Below, piece by piece: positions 8,933 to 16,776 of a stretch of DNA of 64,000 nucleotides. The notes below the pieces were generated by a model that saw only the letters and a list, made by a program, of their open reading frames with translations, ran no database searches and was not told the DNA's origin. A program made the translations under genes and the position numbers. This DNA is from JANQOH01 sp965242575. Lineage in GTDB: Bacteria; Pseudomonadota; Alphaproteobacteria; UBA7887. Every line of letters starts with the position of its first letter. The first letter of the stretch is position 1. The stretch is taken from assembly GCA_965242575.1 (NCBI GenBank), contig OZ251461.1, forward strand, positions 620,001-684,000. The letters run 5' to 3'.

Positions 8933-9367
8933 CTTCCCTCCTCCCGATGTTTTCGCCGCCGACGCAGCGGCGGCGCGACTATACATATGGGAACGCCGAG
9001 CCGCAAGCGCCACGCCGGTCCATGCGGTCGGCGGCTTCGCGGCGGAGCGTTCGAGCAGGGCTTCCAGGGCGCGGGTTTGCGCGGCGCTGGCGCGGCGTCG
9101 TTCGGCCTGTCCCTCGATAAGCGCGTCGAGCCGGCGCATGTTCTCGGTGGGGCGCCGGTCGGCGGCGCGGGTTCGGGCTTCGGCCCGGCGCATGCGGTCG
9201 CGGTTGGCGCGGACCATTTCGCGGACGCCCCATGCGACGATTGCGCATTGGGCGGCGCCGACGAGGGCGGACACGGCGAGCGCGGCGCCGGCGATCCAGT
9301 TGGCCGAGCGCCGTGCGGCCAGCGTCGCGGTCCGGTAATCGAGGCTGGCGGTCTCGAACCCGGACAT
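8669..9367 (-). CDS. Possible longer form: membrane anchor and coiled coil in frame with the DUF5678-like tail
   Basis: The frame from ATG 9367, preceded by GGAGGAGCCCGTC, encodes 232 residues without a stop. Residues ~23-48 form one hydrophobic helix, residues ~50-115 are arginine- and alanine-rich and look like a coiled coil, and a low-complexity stretch leads into the DUF5678-like part that has its own start at 8932. Either one membrane-tethered fusion protein is made, or an upstream membrane protein lost its stop codon and the two products share a frame. GC-rich DNA favours long open frames, so the N-terminal part is only moderately supported. Confidence 0.4.
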   Translation of the reverse strand: MSGFETASLDYRTATLAARRSANWIAGAALAVSALVGAAQCAIVAWGVREMVRANRDRMRRAEARTRAADRRPTENMRRLDALIEGQAERRRASAAQTRALEALLERSAAKPPTAWTGVALAARRSHMYSRAAAASAAKTSGGGKMADPLAREKAYLKENLRELSEKYPGKYLVIKGEAVHGNFETFEQGARAGSRMFGAGPFLVRSVLHPEDPDPPSIPALALGIPLVGRP

Positions 9368-9440
9368 GACGGGCTCCTCCGGGCGGGCCGCGGCGCCGAC
9401 GATACCGCCGCCGCGCCGCCGGCGCCATAGCGGTCCCGCG

Positions 9441-10523
9441 TCAGGCGAAGCGCTCGACCGCCACCGCCTTGATCAGCGCATGCACCGGGACGCCGGGGGC
9501 GAGGGCCAGACGGTCGGCGGCGAGGCGGGTCACGTCGGCGCGCAGCCGGGCGCCGGAGGCGGTCTCCACCGCCACCGCCACGACGCCGTTCGGCCGCCGC
9601 TCCACCCCCGCCACCGCGCCCACCACCATGTTGATCACGCTTATCCGCTCCGGCGCGTCGAGCGCCAGCGCCACGTCGCGCGCGCGCAGCCTTATGCGCG
9701 CCCGCGCCCCCGGCGCGGCGGCGATGCGCCCGACGAGGAGCGGCCCCAGCGGAGTCTCCAGCCGCGTCAGCATGCGCGCCCGGTCGTGCGACTCCACCGT
9801 GGCCTGGAGCACCGTGCCCGCCTCCGCCAAGTCGGTGAACCCCGCCTCGTCGAGCCGGCTGGCGATGTCCGCTACCGGGCCCGCCGCCACCGCCTTGCCG
9901 GAGTCCATGAGCACCACCGTGTCGGCGATGCTTATGACCTCCTCCACCGCGTGGCTCACGTAGAGGATCGGCGTCCGGACCTCGCGGTTCAGCCGGGCGA
10001 TGAACGGCAGCACCTCGGCCTTGCGCGGGCCGTCCAGCGCCGCCAGCGGTTCGTCCATCAGCAGCAGGTCGGGGCGCGCCAGCAGGGCGCGCCCGATGGC
10101 GACGCGCTGGCGCTCGCCGCCCGACAGGGTCGCCGGGCGGCGGCGCAGCAGCGCGCCGAGGTCGAGCAGCTCCACCGCATGCGCGAACGTCGCATGGGCG
10201 GCGCGCCCGCGCGCGCGCCGCGCGCCGTATTCCAGGTTGCCGCGCACGTCGAGATGCGGGAACAGCCGCCCATCCTGGAACACGTAGCCCACCCGCCGCC
10301 GCTCCGCCGGCAGGTCGATGCGCCGTTCGGTGTCGAGCAGCGTCCGCCCGCCCACCGCGACGCGGCCGCGCGCCGGGCGGCGCAGCCCGGCGACGACGTC
10401 GAGGACCGTGGTCTTGCCCGAACCCGACCGCCCGAACAGCGCCGTCGCGCCGTCCTCCGGCGCCGAGAACGCCGCGTCGAGCGCGAACGCGCCGACCTGG
10501 TCCTCCGCCCGGACCTCGAGCAC
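9441..10523 (-). CDS. modC: Molybdate ABC transporter, ATP-binding protein ModC
   Basis: A 360-residue ABC ATPase that powers molybdate (or tungstate) import. Walker A GRSGSGKTT is at residues 31-39, the LSGGERQR signature near 131, and Walker B LLLMDEPLAALD near 149. The C-terminal ~70 residues form a MOP/TOBE-type oxyanion-binding domain, which distinguishes ModC from other importers. The GTG at 10523 gives the family length; the frame is open further upstream but overlaps modB there. It is the last gene of modA-modB-modC, with 5 bases between the modB stop and this start. Confidence 0.93.
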   Translation of the reverse strand: MLEVRAEDQVGAFALDAAFSAPEDGATALFGRSGSGKTTVLDVVAGLRRPARGRVAVGGRTLLDTERRIDLPAERRRVGYVFQDGRLFPHLDVRGNLEYGARRARGRAAHATFAHAVELLDLGALLRRRPATLSGGERQRVAIGRALLARPDLLLMDEPLAALDGPRKAEVLPFIARLNREVRTPILYVSHAVEEVISIADTVVLMDSGKAVAAGPVADIASRLDEAGFTDLAEAGTVLQATVESHDRARMLTRLETPLGPLLVGRIAAAPGARARIRLRARDVALALDAPERISVINMVVGAVAGVERRPNGVVAVAVETASGARLRADVTRLAADRLALAPGVPVHALIKAVAVERFA

Positions 10524-10528
10524 GGCCG

Positions 10529-11221
10529 TCAGGCGCCCGTTCGCGCGCGGACCCGCCGCGCCAGCAATTCGGAGGCGAACAGCGCCGCCAGCGCCAGCGC
10601 GATGGCCACGACCGCGAGCCGCATCGCCGCCGCCTCCCCGCCCGGAGTCTGGGTGTAGCCGTAAATCGCCAGCGGCAGGGTGCGGGTCTCGCCGGGGATG
10701 TTGGAGACGAAAGCGATCGTCGCGCCGAACTCGCCCAGGCTGCGCGCGAAGGACAGCACCGCGCCGGCCAGTATCCCCGGCAGGATCAGCGGCAGGGTGA
10801 CGCTGCGGAACACGTCGCCGCGTCCGGCGCCGAGGGTGCGCGCCGCCGCCTCGAGGCCGCGGTCGACGCTCTCCAGCGACAGGCGGATGGCGCGCACCAT
10901 CAGCGGGAACCCCATCACCGCCGAGGCCAGCGCCGCGCCCTGCCAGGTGAACGCGAAGGTGAAGCCGAACGCCTCCTCCAGCGGTTGGCCGATGACCCCG
11001 CGGCGCCCGAAGCCCACCAGCAGCAGGTAGCCGATCGCCACCGGCGGCAGCACCAGCGGCAGGTGGACGATCCCGTCGAGCAGCGTCTTGCCGGGGAACT
11101 CGCGGCGCGCGAGCAGCCACGCCACCGCCAGGCCGGGGGGCAGGCTGGCGGCGGCGCACCACGCGGCGACGCGCAGGCTGAGCGCCACCGCCTCCCATTC
11201 CTCCGGCGTCGGCGGCGCCAC
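10529..11221 (-). CDS. modB: Molybdate ABC transporter permease ModB
   Basis: A 230-residue inner-membrane permease with five or six hydrophobic helices and the coupling-loop motif EAARTLGAGRGDVFRSVTLP (near residues 124-143) that docks onto ModC. The segment LPLVLPPVAIGYLLL and the SLGEFGATIAFVSN region are typical of ModB. The GTG at 11221 follows the modA stop with no gap (TAG then GTG), so the three genes form one operon, modA-modB-modC. Confidence 0.93.
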   Translation of the reverse strand: MAPPTPEEWEAVALSLRVAAWCAAASLPPGLAVAWLLARREFPGKTLLDGIVHLPLVLPPVAIGYLLLVGFGRRGVIGQPLEEAFGFTFAFTWQGAALASAVMGFPLMVRAIRLSLESVDRGLEAAARTLGAGRGDVFRSVTLPLILPGILAGAVLSFARSLGEFGATIAFVSNIPGETRTLPLAIYGYTQTPGGEAAAMRLAVVAIALALAALFASELLARRVRARTGA

Positions 11222-12013
11222 CTATTCGCCCGCCGGGAGGGGGAGGAACCCGAATTCGCGGAAAATCTCCGCCGCGCGCGCGCCCCGCAGCCAGGCGAAC
11301 AGCGCCTCCGCCGCGGGGGTCCGGTTGCCTTCGATCGGGGCCAGCGGATAGACGATCGGCGGGTGGCCTGCGGCGGGGAGGAGCGCCAGTTCGCGGCAGC
11401 GCGGGCACGCCGCGAGGTCGGTGCGATAGACGATCCCGAGCGCCGCCTCGCCGCGCGCGACCAGCGCCGTCGCGGCGCGCGCGTCGCCGGCGCGCGCCGT
11501 CCGCGCGGCGACGGCGGACCACAGGCCGAGCGCGCGCAGCGCCTGCCTGGCGTAGATCCCCGCCGGCGCGTGGTCCGGGTCGGCGATGGCCAGCCGCCCG
11601 CCCTCCAGCGCCGCCGCGAGGTCCGGCGCGCCATCGGCGAAGGACAATTCCAGCGTCGAGTCCGGCGGCGCAGCCAGCGCCAGGCGGTTGCCGAACAGCG
11701 CCGCGCGCGCGCCGGGCGCGATGAGTCCGCGCGCCTCGAGGTAGTCCATCCAGGCGGCGTTGGCGGAGAGGAACAGCGCCGCCGGCGCGCCGGCCTCGAT
11801 CTGCCGGGCGAGGACCGAGCTGGAGGCGTAGGCCGCGACAGCGCGGTCGCCGGAGACGCCATGGTAGGCGGCGATGGCGGCGTCGAGCGCATCGGTCGTG
11901 CTGGCGGCGGCGAAGATCGTCACCCGCTCCGCCCGCGCGGCGCCCGGCGCGCCGGCCTGGAGCGCCGCCGCCAGCAGAAGCGCCGCCGCCGCCCGCCGCC
12001 CGCCGATCCGCAT
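11222..12013 (-). CDS. modA: Molybdate-binding periplasmic protein ModA
   Basis: A 263-residue substrate-binding protein. Residues 1-28 look like a Sec signal peptide, with likely cleavage after ARA28. The mature N-terminus VTIFAAASTTDAL is the usual ModA oxyanion-binding start, and SSSVLARQIEAGAPAALFLSA near 64-84 continues the family pattern. It captures molybdate in the periplasm and hands it to ModB. It is first in the operon. A CPRC pair near residue 205 is unusual for a periplasmic binding protein and could form a disulphide. Confidence 0.92.
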   Translation of the reverse strand: MRIGGRRAAAALLLAAALQAGAPGAARAERVTIFAAASTTDALDAAIAAYHGVSGDRAVAAYASSSVLARQIEAGAPAALFLSANAAWMDYLEARGLIAPGARAALFGNRLALAAPPDSTLELSFADGAPDLAAALEGGRLAIADPDHAPAGIYARQALRALGLWSAVAARTARAGDARAATALVARGEAALGIVYRTDLAACPRCRELALLPAAGHPPIVYPLAPIEGNRTPAAEALFAWLRGARAAEIFREFGFLPLPAGE

Positions 12014-12053
12014 GCCCGCATATCGCGCGCCGCCGCGGCCGGAGTCAACGCCG

Positions 12054-12854
12054 CTACACGCCGAAGAACCCGGCGATGGTCTCGATCTGCGCCTCCAGCA
12101 TGGCGCGCCCGTCCTGGACCGCCGCGCCGCGCGCCGCGGCGGCGGCGAGGAACGGCGTCGGGCGGTCCGCCAGAACGACGTCGATGGCGAGCGTCCCCGG
12201 CCCCGCGCCGTCCAGCGGAAGCGGCGGCGGGTCGCCCGCCGTCATGCCGAGCGGGCTGGCGTTGACCAGGACATCGCCGCCGCCCGCCGCGTCCGGCTCG
12301 ACGGCGTGCGCGCGGACGCGCGGGAACGCCTCCGCCAGGCGCGCGGCGAGGCCGGCGGCGCGCCCCGGCGCCGGGTCGATGATGGCCAGCCGCGCGATCC
12401 CCGCCCCGGCGAGGGCGAAGGCTATGGCGCGCCCCACCCCGCCCGCGCCGGCCATGAGCGCCGACCGGCCCTTGAAGTCGTGGCCCCCGGCGCGCGCCGC
12501 CGCGACGCATCCCTCGCCGTCGAACATGTCGCCCCGCCAGCGCCCGTCCGCCTCCCGCCGCGCCGCGTTGACCGCGCCGACGCGGCGCGCCGTGGGCGCG
12601 AGGTCATCGACCAGCCCGGCCATGGCGATCTTGTGCGGGACGGTGAGGACGAGGCCGCGCAAATTGGCGACTCGCCGCAGCCCGGCGAACGCCGCCGCGA
12701 GGTCGGCGCCGGCGACGCGCAGCGGGACCATGACTCCGTCATGGCCGCGCTCGGCGCAGATCCGGTTGAACAGCGCCGGCGAGCCGACCTGCGCCACCGG
12801 GTCCCCGGCGATGGCGTAGAGCGCCGCGCCGCTGGTGAAACTTGCGGGATGCAT
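12054..12854 (-). CDS. Shikimate dehydrogenase-like protein (AroE family)
   Basis: A 266-residue NADP-dependent AroE-family dehydrogenase. The substrate-binding TVPHK (Lys75) and the nucleotide loop AGAGGVGRA (near 135-143) are present, as is the C-terminal QDGRAMLEAQIE helix. The usual GxNTDxxG motif reads GDMFDGEG (108-115): the catalytic Asp is kept, but Asn-Thr is changed to Met-Phe. This places it with the divergent shikimate/quinate dehydrogenase-like paralogues and makes a role in the main shikimate pathway uncertain. ATG 12854 is the start; the cupin gene runs divergently. Confidence 0.85.
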   Translation of the reverse strand: MHPASFTSGAALYAIAGDPVAQVGSPALFNRICAERGHDGVMVPLRVAGADLAAAFAGLRRVANLRGLVLTVPHKIAMAGLVDDLAPTARRVGAVNAARREADGRWRGDMFDGEGCVAAARAGGHDFKGRSALMAGAGGVGRAIAFALAGAGIARLAIIDPAPGRAAGLAARLAEAFPRVRAHAVEPDAAGGGDVLVNASPLGMTAGDPPPLPLDGAGPGTLAIDVVLADRPTPFLAAAAARGAAVQDGRAMLEAQIETIAGFFGV

Positions 12855-12950
12855 GGCGGATTGTCCGCGCGCCCCGCCGCTGGCGTCAAGGCGCGGCGAA
12901 TGCCGTAGAATGACACGCGGCGACTCATCCGACACGACGGGAGAAGACCG

Positions 12951-13361
12951 ATGACCGACGGCGCGGCGCTCGACCCCGGGTTCCCCCGGGGCAAGTTCCA
13001 CATCTCGCAACCCGGCGCGGCGGAGTGGCGGTCCGGATTGCGGGGGCATTTCGCGTATCGCGACCTGGGAATTTCCGCCGCCACCGGCGGCAAGGTGCTG
13101 GCGCAGGTCATCAAGGCGACGGACGCCAGCGCCGAACCCGGCGACAGGCACCGGCACGCGCTCGACTTCCACATGGTGTACATGCTCAAGGGCTGGGCGC
13201 GGATGGAGTTCGAGGGCGTCGGCGAGCTGCGGATGGAGGCGGGGTCCTGCTGGTACCAGGAGCCGGGAATCCGCCACAGCGTGATCGAATATTCCGACGA
13301 TTTCGAGGTGCTGGAGATCACCGTTCCGGCGGACTTCGCGACCGAGTCGATCGAAGGCTGA
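12951..13361 (+). CDS. Cupin-domain protein
   Basis: A 136-residue single cupin. The metal-binding motif has the form HRHALDFHMVYMLKGWARME (His67, His69, His74 region) and a second-motif histidine lies in EPGIRHSVIEY (His109). Small cupins of this kind bind a divalent metal and act as isomerases, dioxygenases or sensors; the substrate is unknown. ATG 12951 follows GGGAGAAGACC. The crotonase gene starts 9 bases downstream, so the two are likely co-transcribed, divergent from the aroE-like gene. Confidence 0.85.
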   Translation: MTDGAALDPGFPRGKFHISQPGAAEWRSGLRGHFAYRDLGISAATGGKVLAQVIKATDASAEPGDRHRHALDFHMVYMLKGWARMEFEGVGELRMEAGSCWYQEPGIRHSVIEYSDDFEVLEITVPADFATESIEG

Positions 13362-13370
13362 CGCCGCGCC

Positions 13371-14192
13371 ATGCCCGGCATAACCAGCGAAGTCCGCAGC
13401 ATCGGCGGCGCGCCGGTCGGCTGGATCGCCGTCGACAACGCCGCCAGATTGAACGTCGTCGACGGCGCGCTGTGCCGCGATCTCGCCGGCGCGGTCGCGG
13501 AGCTGGGCGCGGCGGCGGAGCTGCGCGCCCTCGTGCTCACGGGCGCGGGCGACCGCGCGTTCATCGGCGGCGCGGACATAAACGAGATGGCGGCGCTCGA
13601 CGCGCGGTCGGCGGAGGCGTTCATCCGCGGCCTGCGCGGCGCATGCGCCGCCATCCGCGCGGCGCCGATACCGGTAGTTGCGCGCGTCGCCGGCTACTGC
13701 CTCGGCGGCGGCCTCGAGATCGCCGCCGCCTGCGACTTCCGCATCGCCGCCGAGGGCGCGCGCTTCGGCATGCCGGAGGTGCGCGTCGGCGTGCCGTCGG
13801 TCATCGACGCGGCGCTCCTCCCCGACCTGATCGGCTGGGGGCGGACGCGCATGCTCCTTTACACCGGCGAGATTATCGACGCGCGCGAAGCGCTCGCCTG
13901 GGGCCTGGTCGAAAGGCTGGTCGCGCCGGAGGCGCTGGACGACGCGGTCGCGGCGGCGGTGGGCGGAATCGCCGCCGCGGGGCCGCGCGCGATCCGGGCG
14001 CAGAAGGCGCTGGTCCGGCGGTGGGAGGGGCTTGCGCGCGAGGACGCGATAGAGGCCGGCGTCGCCGCCTTCGCCGCCGCGTGGGAGACGGACGAGCCCC
14101 GCCGCCTCATGCGCGCCTTCCTCGACCGCCCGCGCAAGCCGCGCGCGGAACAGGCGCGGGCGGCGCGGGTTTCGTCGAGGCGGGAGGGCTGA
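13371..14192 (+). CDS. Enoyl-CoA hydratase/isomerase family protein
   Basis: A 273-residue crotonase-fold protein. The oxyanion-hole segments GGADI (66-70) and the glycine-rich CLGGGLEIA (110-118) are present, and Glu136 sits in MPEVRVG at the first catalytic glutamate position. The second catalytic position of true hydratases is not an acid (PSVIDAALL), so an isomerase or another crotonase reaction is possible. It lies 9 bases after the cupin gene. The last ~28 bases of the gene are also found, in another frame, at the end of gcvPB. Confidence 0.87.
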   Translation: MPGITSEVRSIGGAPVGWIAVDNAARLNVVDGALCRDLAGAVAELGAAAELRALVLTGAGDRAFIGGADINEMAALDARSAEAFIRGLRGACAAIRAAPIPVVARVAGYCLGGGLEIAAACDFRIAAEGARFGMPEVRVGVPSVIDAALLPDLIGWGRTRMLLYTGEIIDAREALAWGLVERLVAPEALDDAVAAAVGGIAAAGPRAIRAQKALVRRWEGLAREDAIEAGVAAFAAAWETDEPRRLMRAFLDRPRKPRAEQARAARVSSRREG

Positions 14193-14322
14193 CGGCGGCG
14201 CTGGACCGGGCGGCGTTACGACCTTTACGCCCGGACCGACGGAGTCGACGTCCTGCCGCTGCGGAACGCGCCGCCCGGGCGAGGCCGGGCTTGACGGGCG
14301 GGCGGCAAGGAAAGGCGTGCTT

Positions 14323-15289
14323 ATGAAGAACATCGGTAAGGAAAGCCGCGAATCTCCGCCGGCGTCGAAGCGGAGCGCCGTAGCGGAGAACGAAGGTATC
14401 GATTTCAGCGATATCCCCGAATTGGACGAGACGTTCTGGCGGAAGGCGACACTCTCCCGGCCCAACGTCCCGGCGGAAACGATTCGGCAGGCCGACGCCG
14501 GCGACAAACGGCGGTTGAGCGAGAGGCGGCGCGCGGCGGACCTGCCCTTCGACACGCGCCCCGCCGCGGCGGCGGCGCAGGACGACCTGGACCCGCGTTA
14601 CGCGCGATACGGATATTTGCCCCGGGTCGTCGCGCCCGAAGTTCTGGAGCACGACCGGAGGGGGCTGGCCGAACAGCTGCTGTCGCTGCGCATGCTCGAC
14701 GGAGACTGTCCGACCTGGGGCGCGCTTCTGGCGCTCGGGAGGGACCCGCAACGCTGGCTCCCCGGCGCCCTACGTCCAATTTCTGCGCGTCGACGGGAAG
14801 GACATCACCGATCCGATCCCCACCCGGAAGGCGTTGCGCGGCCGGCTCGAGGACGTGCTCCGCCGCCTGACCGACCTGCTCGAGTTGAGCGTATCCGTCC
14901 GCACGGAAGTGGCGGGATGCGTCCGCGAGCAACGGCGGCCCGACTACCCCGCGGCGGCGCTGCGGCAGCTGGCGTGGAACGCGGCGATGCACCGCGCCTA
15001 CGACGACGGGAGCAACGCGCCCGTCCGCGTGTACTGGTTCGCCGACCGGGTGGAGATAACGAATCCGGGCGGGCTCCATGGCCCCGTCACGGAGGAGAAT
15101 TTCGGCCGGGGCGCCACGAGCTACCGGAACCCGCTGGTGGCCGAGGCGATGCGCGGGCTGGGCTTCGCGCAACGGTTCGGCCTCGGCGTTCCGCTGGCCC
15201 GGCGGGCGCTGGCGGAGAACGGCAACCCGCCGCCGGAATTCGCCTTCTGCCCGGCGGAGACGAGAGTCACGGTGCGGGCGGCGCCGTAA
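14323..15289 (+). pseudogene. Chimeric pseudogene: BrnA antitoxin N-terminus joined to a frameshifted COG2865 (AlbA_2-type) regulator
   Basis: The first ~47 codons (ATG 14323) match a BrnA antitoxin start, including GIDFSDIPELDETFWRKA. From about 14480 the frame changes character to the middle of a COG2865 ATP-binding regulator (LPFDTRP, DDLDPRYARYGYLP, LGRDPQRWLPGA). At the C-run 14768-14770 the frame breaks; one base fewer restores APYVQFLRVDGKDITDPIP and the rest, which continues in the next frame to the TAA at 15287-15289 with the NPGGLHGPV and GLGVPLARRAL elements. The N-terminal AlbA_2 domain and the toxin BrnT are absent. It is an old deletion fusion followed by a frameshift, and probably gives no functional product. 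Confidence 0.75.
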
Positions 15290-15358
15290 TCCCCGCGGCG
15301 CGGCGCGCGCCCGCGGGAGCGACGCCGCCGGGGGCGTCGATACCGGGCCGGTTCGACG

Positions 15359-15470
15359 TCATGCGCTCCCACCCACTGCGTCGAGGGCGAGGAATTCGCG
15401 CAGCGCGTCCTCCTTCCTCCGGCGACGCGCCGATGGCGTAGAGCAGGACGTTGGTGTCAACGCGCCGCAT
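15359..15470 (-). pseudogene. vapC: vapC toxin remnant (truncated PIN domain)
   Basis: The frame from ATG 15470 overlaps the vapB stop by 14 bases, as in vapBC operons, and starts with the PIN motif RVDTNVLLYAIGASPEE. It then needs a one-base correction in the GG run to continue as EDALREFLALDA and stops at 15359-15361 after about 35 codons. The remaining ~100 residues of a normal VapC, including the later acidic active-site residues, are missing. It cannot be an active toxin. Confidence 0.7.
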
Positions 15471-15732
15471 CGCGGTCGTACAGGACGTCGCGGGGCAAGT
15501 TATCGGCCATGCTGCGCAACCCGACGCCCCGCGCCTCGAAATCGGCGAGGACCTCGGCCAGCAGCCGGCGCCTGCGGGCGATCTCCGTTTCTTCGGCGGG
15601 ATCGCCACCGCCCCGGATGAAAGCGTTGAGATAGTCGCGCAGCAGGGCGGCCACCGACGTTCCCAACCGGGCCGCCCGGTCGCGGGATAGCCGGTAGGTC
15701 TCTTCGTCGATGGAAACGGGGACGATCTTCAT
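15457..15732 (-). CDS. vapB: VapB-type antitoxin with ribbon-helix-helix N-terminus
   Basis: A 91-residue small antitoxin. MKIVPVSIDEETYRLSRDRA at the N-terminus has the strand-helix pattern of ribbon-helix-helix DNA-binding domains; the C-terminal part (LLAEVLADFEARGVGLRSM) would bind the toxin. The following vapC frame overlaps its stop but is destroyed, so this is an orphan antitoxin. A degenerate second copy of the same gene lies at 18250-18666 in the same orientation. The higA stop is at 15729, so the vapB start overlaps higA by 4 bases (ATGA). Confidence 0.72.
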   Translation of the reverse strand: MKIVPVSIDEETYRLSRDRAARLGTSVAALLRDYLNAFIRGGGDPAEETEIARRRRLLAEVLADFEARGVGLRSMADNLPRDVLYDRDAAR

Positions 15733-15983
15733 GTCGGAGCCCTCTCGTTATCGGCGCAAGCGAGATCGTAGCTGGCCTGCATCCGCAACCAGTGATCCGC
15801 GTCGCTCCACCCGACGCGCTCGAGCGCCAGCGCCATCATGGGAGAGACACGGGCGCGGCCGTTCAACACCCGCGACAGCGTGGGCCGCGCGACGCCGAGC
15901 CGCGCGGCGCACTCCGTCGCCGTCCAGCCCTTCGCCTCCATACTAATCCGGATCAGCTCGCCCGGATGCGATGGATTGCGCAT
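15729..15983 (-). CDS. higA: HigA-family antitoxin (XRE helix-turn-helix)
   Basis: An 84-residue antitoxin. MRNPSHPGELIRISMEAKGW is the standard HigA opening, followed by a helix-turn-helix at about residues 20-45 (TECAARLGVARPTLSRVLNG) that binds the operon promoter. It lies 20 bases downstream of higB on the same strand, the toxin-first order typical of higBA. An alternative start five codons upstream exists. It neutralises HigB by direct binding; both genes look intact. Confidence 0.9.
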   Translation of the reverse strand: MRNPSHPGELIRISMEAKGWTATECAARLGVARPTLSRVLNGRARVSPMMALALERVGWSDADHWLRMQASYDLACADNERAPT

Positions 15984-16003
15984 GCGCACGAAACGGCGCC
16001 TCC

Positions 16004-16276
16004 TCAGTGATAGTCGATCAGGTTCACGTCGACCGCCTCGCCATCCTTGAAGCGAAAAACGATACGCCGATTCCCGGAAACGCGCACGCTCCACAGCCCG
16101 GCGAGGGGCCCTTTCAACCGGTGCAACGACAGGCCGGGCAAATCCATGTTGCGCGGCAAACGCGCATTCTGCAACGCGGCGAGGATGCGTCGTATCCGAT
16201 CTACCCGATCCGGATTCAATCCGCGAGCGTCGTCGCGCTCGTAGAGCCTCCGCAGTCCCTTATGCGCAATTTCCAT
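16004..16276 (-). CDS. higB: HigB-family toxin (RelE-like mRNA interferase)
   Basis: A 90-residue RelE-superfamily toxin that would cleave mRNA on the ribosome. Typical HigB elements are GLRRLYERDDARGL near the N-terminus, DLPGLSLHRLKGPLAGLWSV in the middle and RIVFRFKDGEAVDVNLIDYH at the C-terminus. The length is normal and no frame break is present. ATG 16276 is preceded by GAGGAG. The 500 bases upstream hold a 37-bp direct repeat with palindromes that may include the operator. Confidence 0.9.
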   Translation of the reverse strand: MEIAHKGLRRLYERDDARGLNPDRVDRIRRILAALQNARLPRNMDLPGLSLHRLKGPLAGLWSVRVSGNRRIVFRFKDGEAVDVNLIDYH

Positions 16277-16776
16277 AGCACTCCTCCTCGGGATCCTCGA
16301 CCGCCGGCCGCGCCGGCGCGCTCTCCGCGCTCATCCGTCCCTCCCCTATCGGTGGAGCGCCACCCTGCATGGCGCCGCCACCCCGCGAAAAGTGTGATTT
16401 CACACTCCGAGTAAACCAACAAATTTATTGGTTTACGGCGCCGCCACCCCGCGAAAAGTGTGATTTCACACTCGCCCGACATTGGTGAAGCGCCACCCTG
16501 CGCGGCGATCCCTGCGTTCGCCGCGGAGAGCGCGCCGATATGCGGGCGAGGCGAGGGCGGTCGGGGTGGAGGGATCGGCCCCGGGGAAACCGGCAAACGT
16601 CCATACCCGCACGAACCGCGGTGCGAGGACGCCGGACAGCCGAACATGCGGCGCGGCGCTGGCGGCGTCCTGAAAACCATGCGCGCTTGCGATTGCTCGC
16701 CGTCCGACGCATGATGCGAGGCGGCGGGGCGCTCGGCGCGGCACCGGGACGGCGACGCAATCGACGGAGACATCGC
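16277..16776. other. 500-bp region without genes between higB and the AlbA_2 gene
   Basis: A divergent intergenic region: higBA leaves to the left and the AlbA_2 gene to the right. It holds the 37-bp direct repeat and palindromes listed separately (16371-16473), plus further short copies of GCGCCACCCTGC at about 16356 and 16490. From 16500 to 16776 no convincing gene, promoter box or structure was seen; the open frames there are GC-driven. Confidence 0.6.
16371..16473. repeat. Two identical 37-bp direct repeats with embedded palindromes around a 26-bp inverted repeat
   Basis: The same 37 bases occur at 16371-16407 and 16437-16473 (period 66). Each copy ends in the dyad AGTGTGATTTCACACT (16391-16406 and 16457-16472; 7-base arms, TT loop). 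Between them lies a perfect inverted repeat with arms GTAAACCAA and TTGGTTTAC (16411-16436, 8-base loop). The array lies 95-197 bases upstream of the higB start. It could be a multi-site operator for HigA or the AlbA_2 protein, or a small mobile repeat. Confidence 0.85.

Noticed and set aside
9441..11522. Single 693-codon frame spanning modB and modC
   Set aside because: Only the modC part (from GTG 10523) has homology; the upstream part reads modB in the wrong frame.
16371..16473. CRISPR or attachment site
   Set aside because: Only two 37-bp copies separated by a palindromic 29-bp segment, and no integrase or cas gene is in the window.
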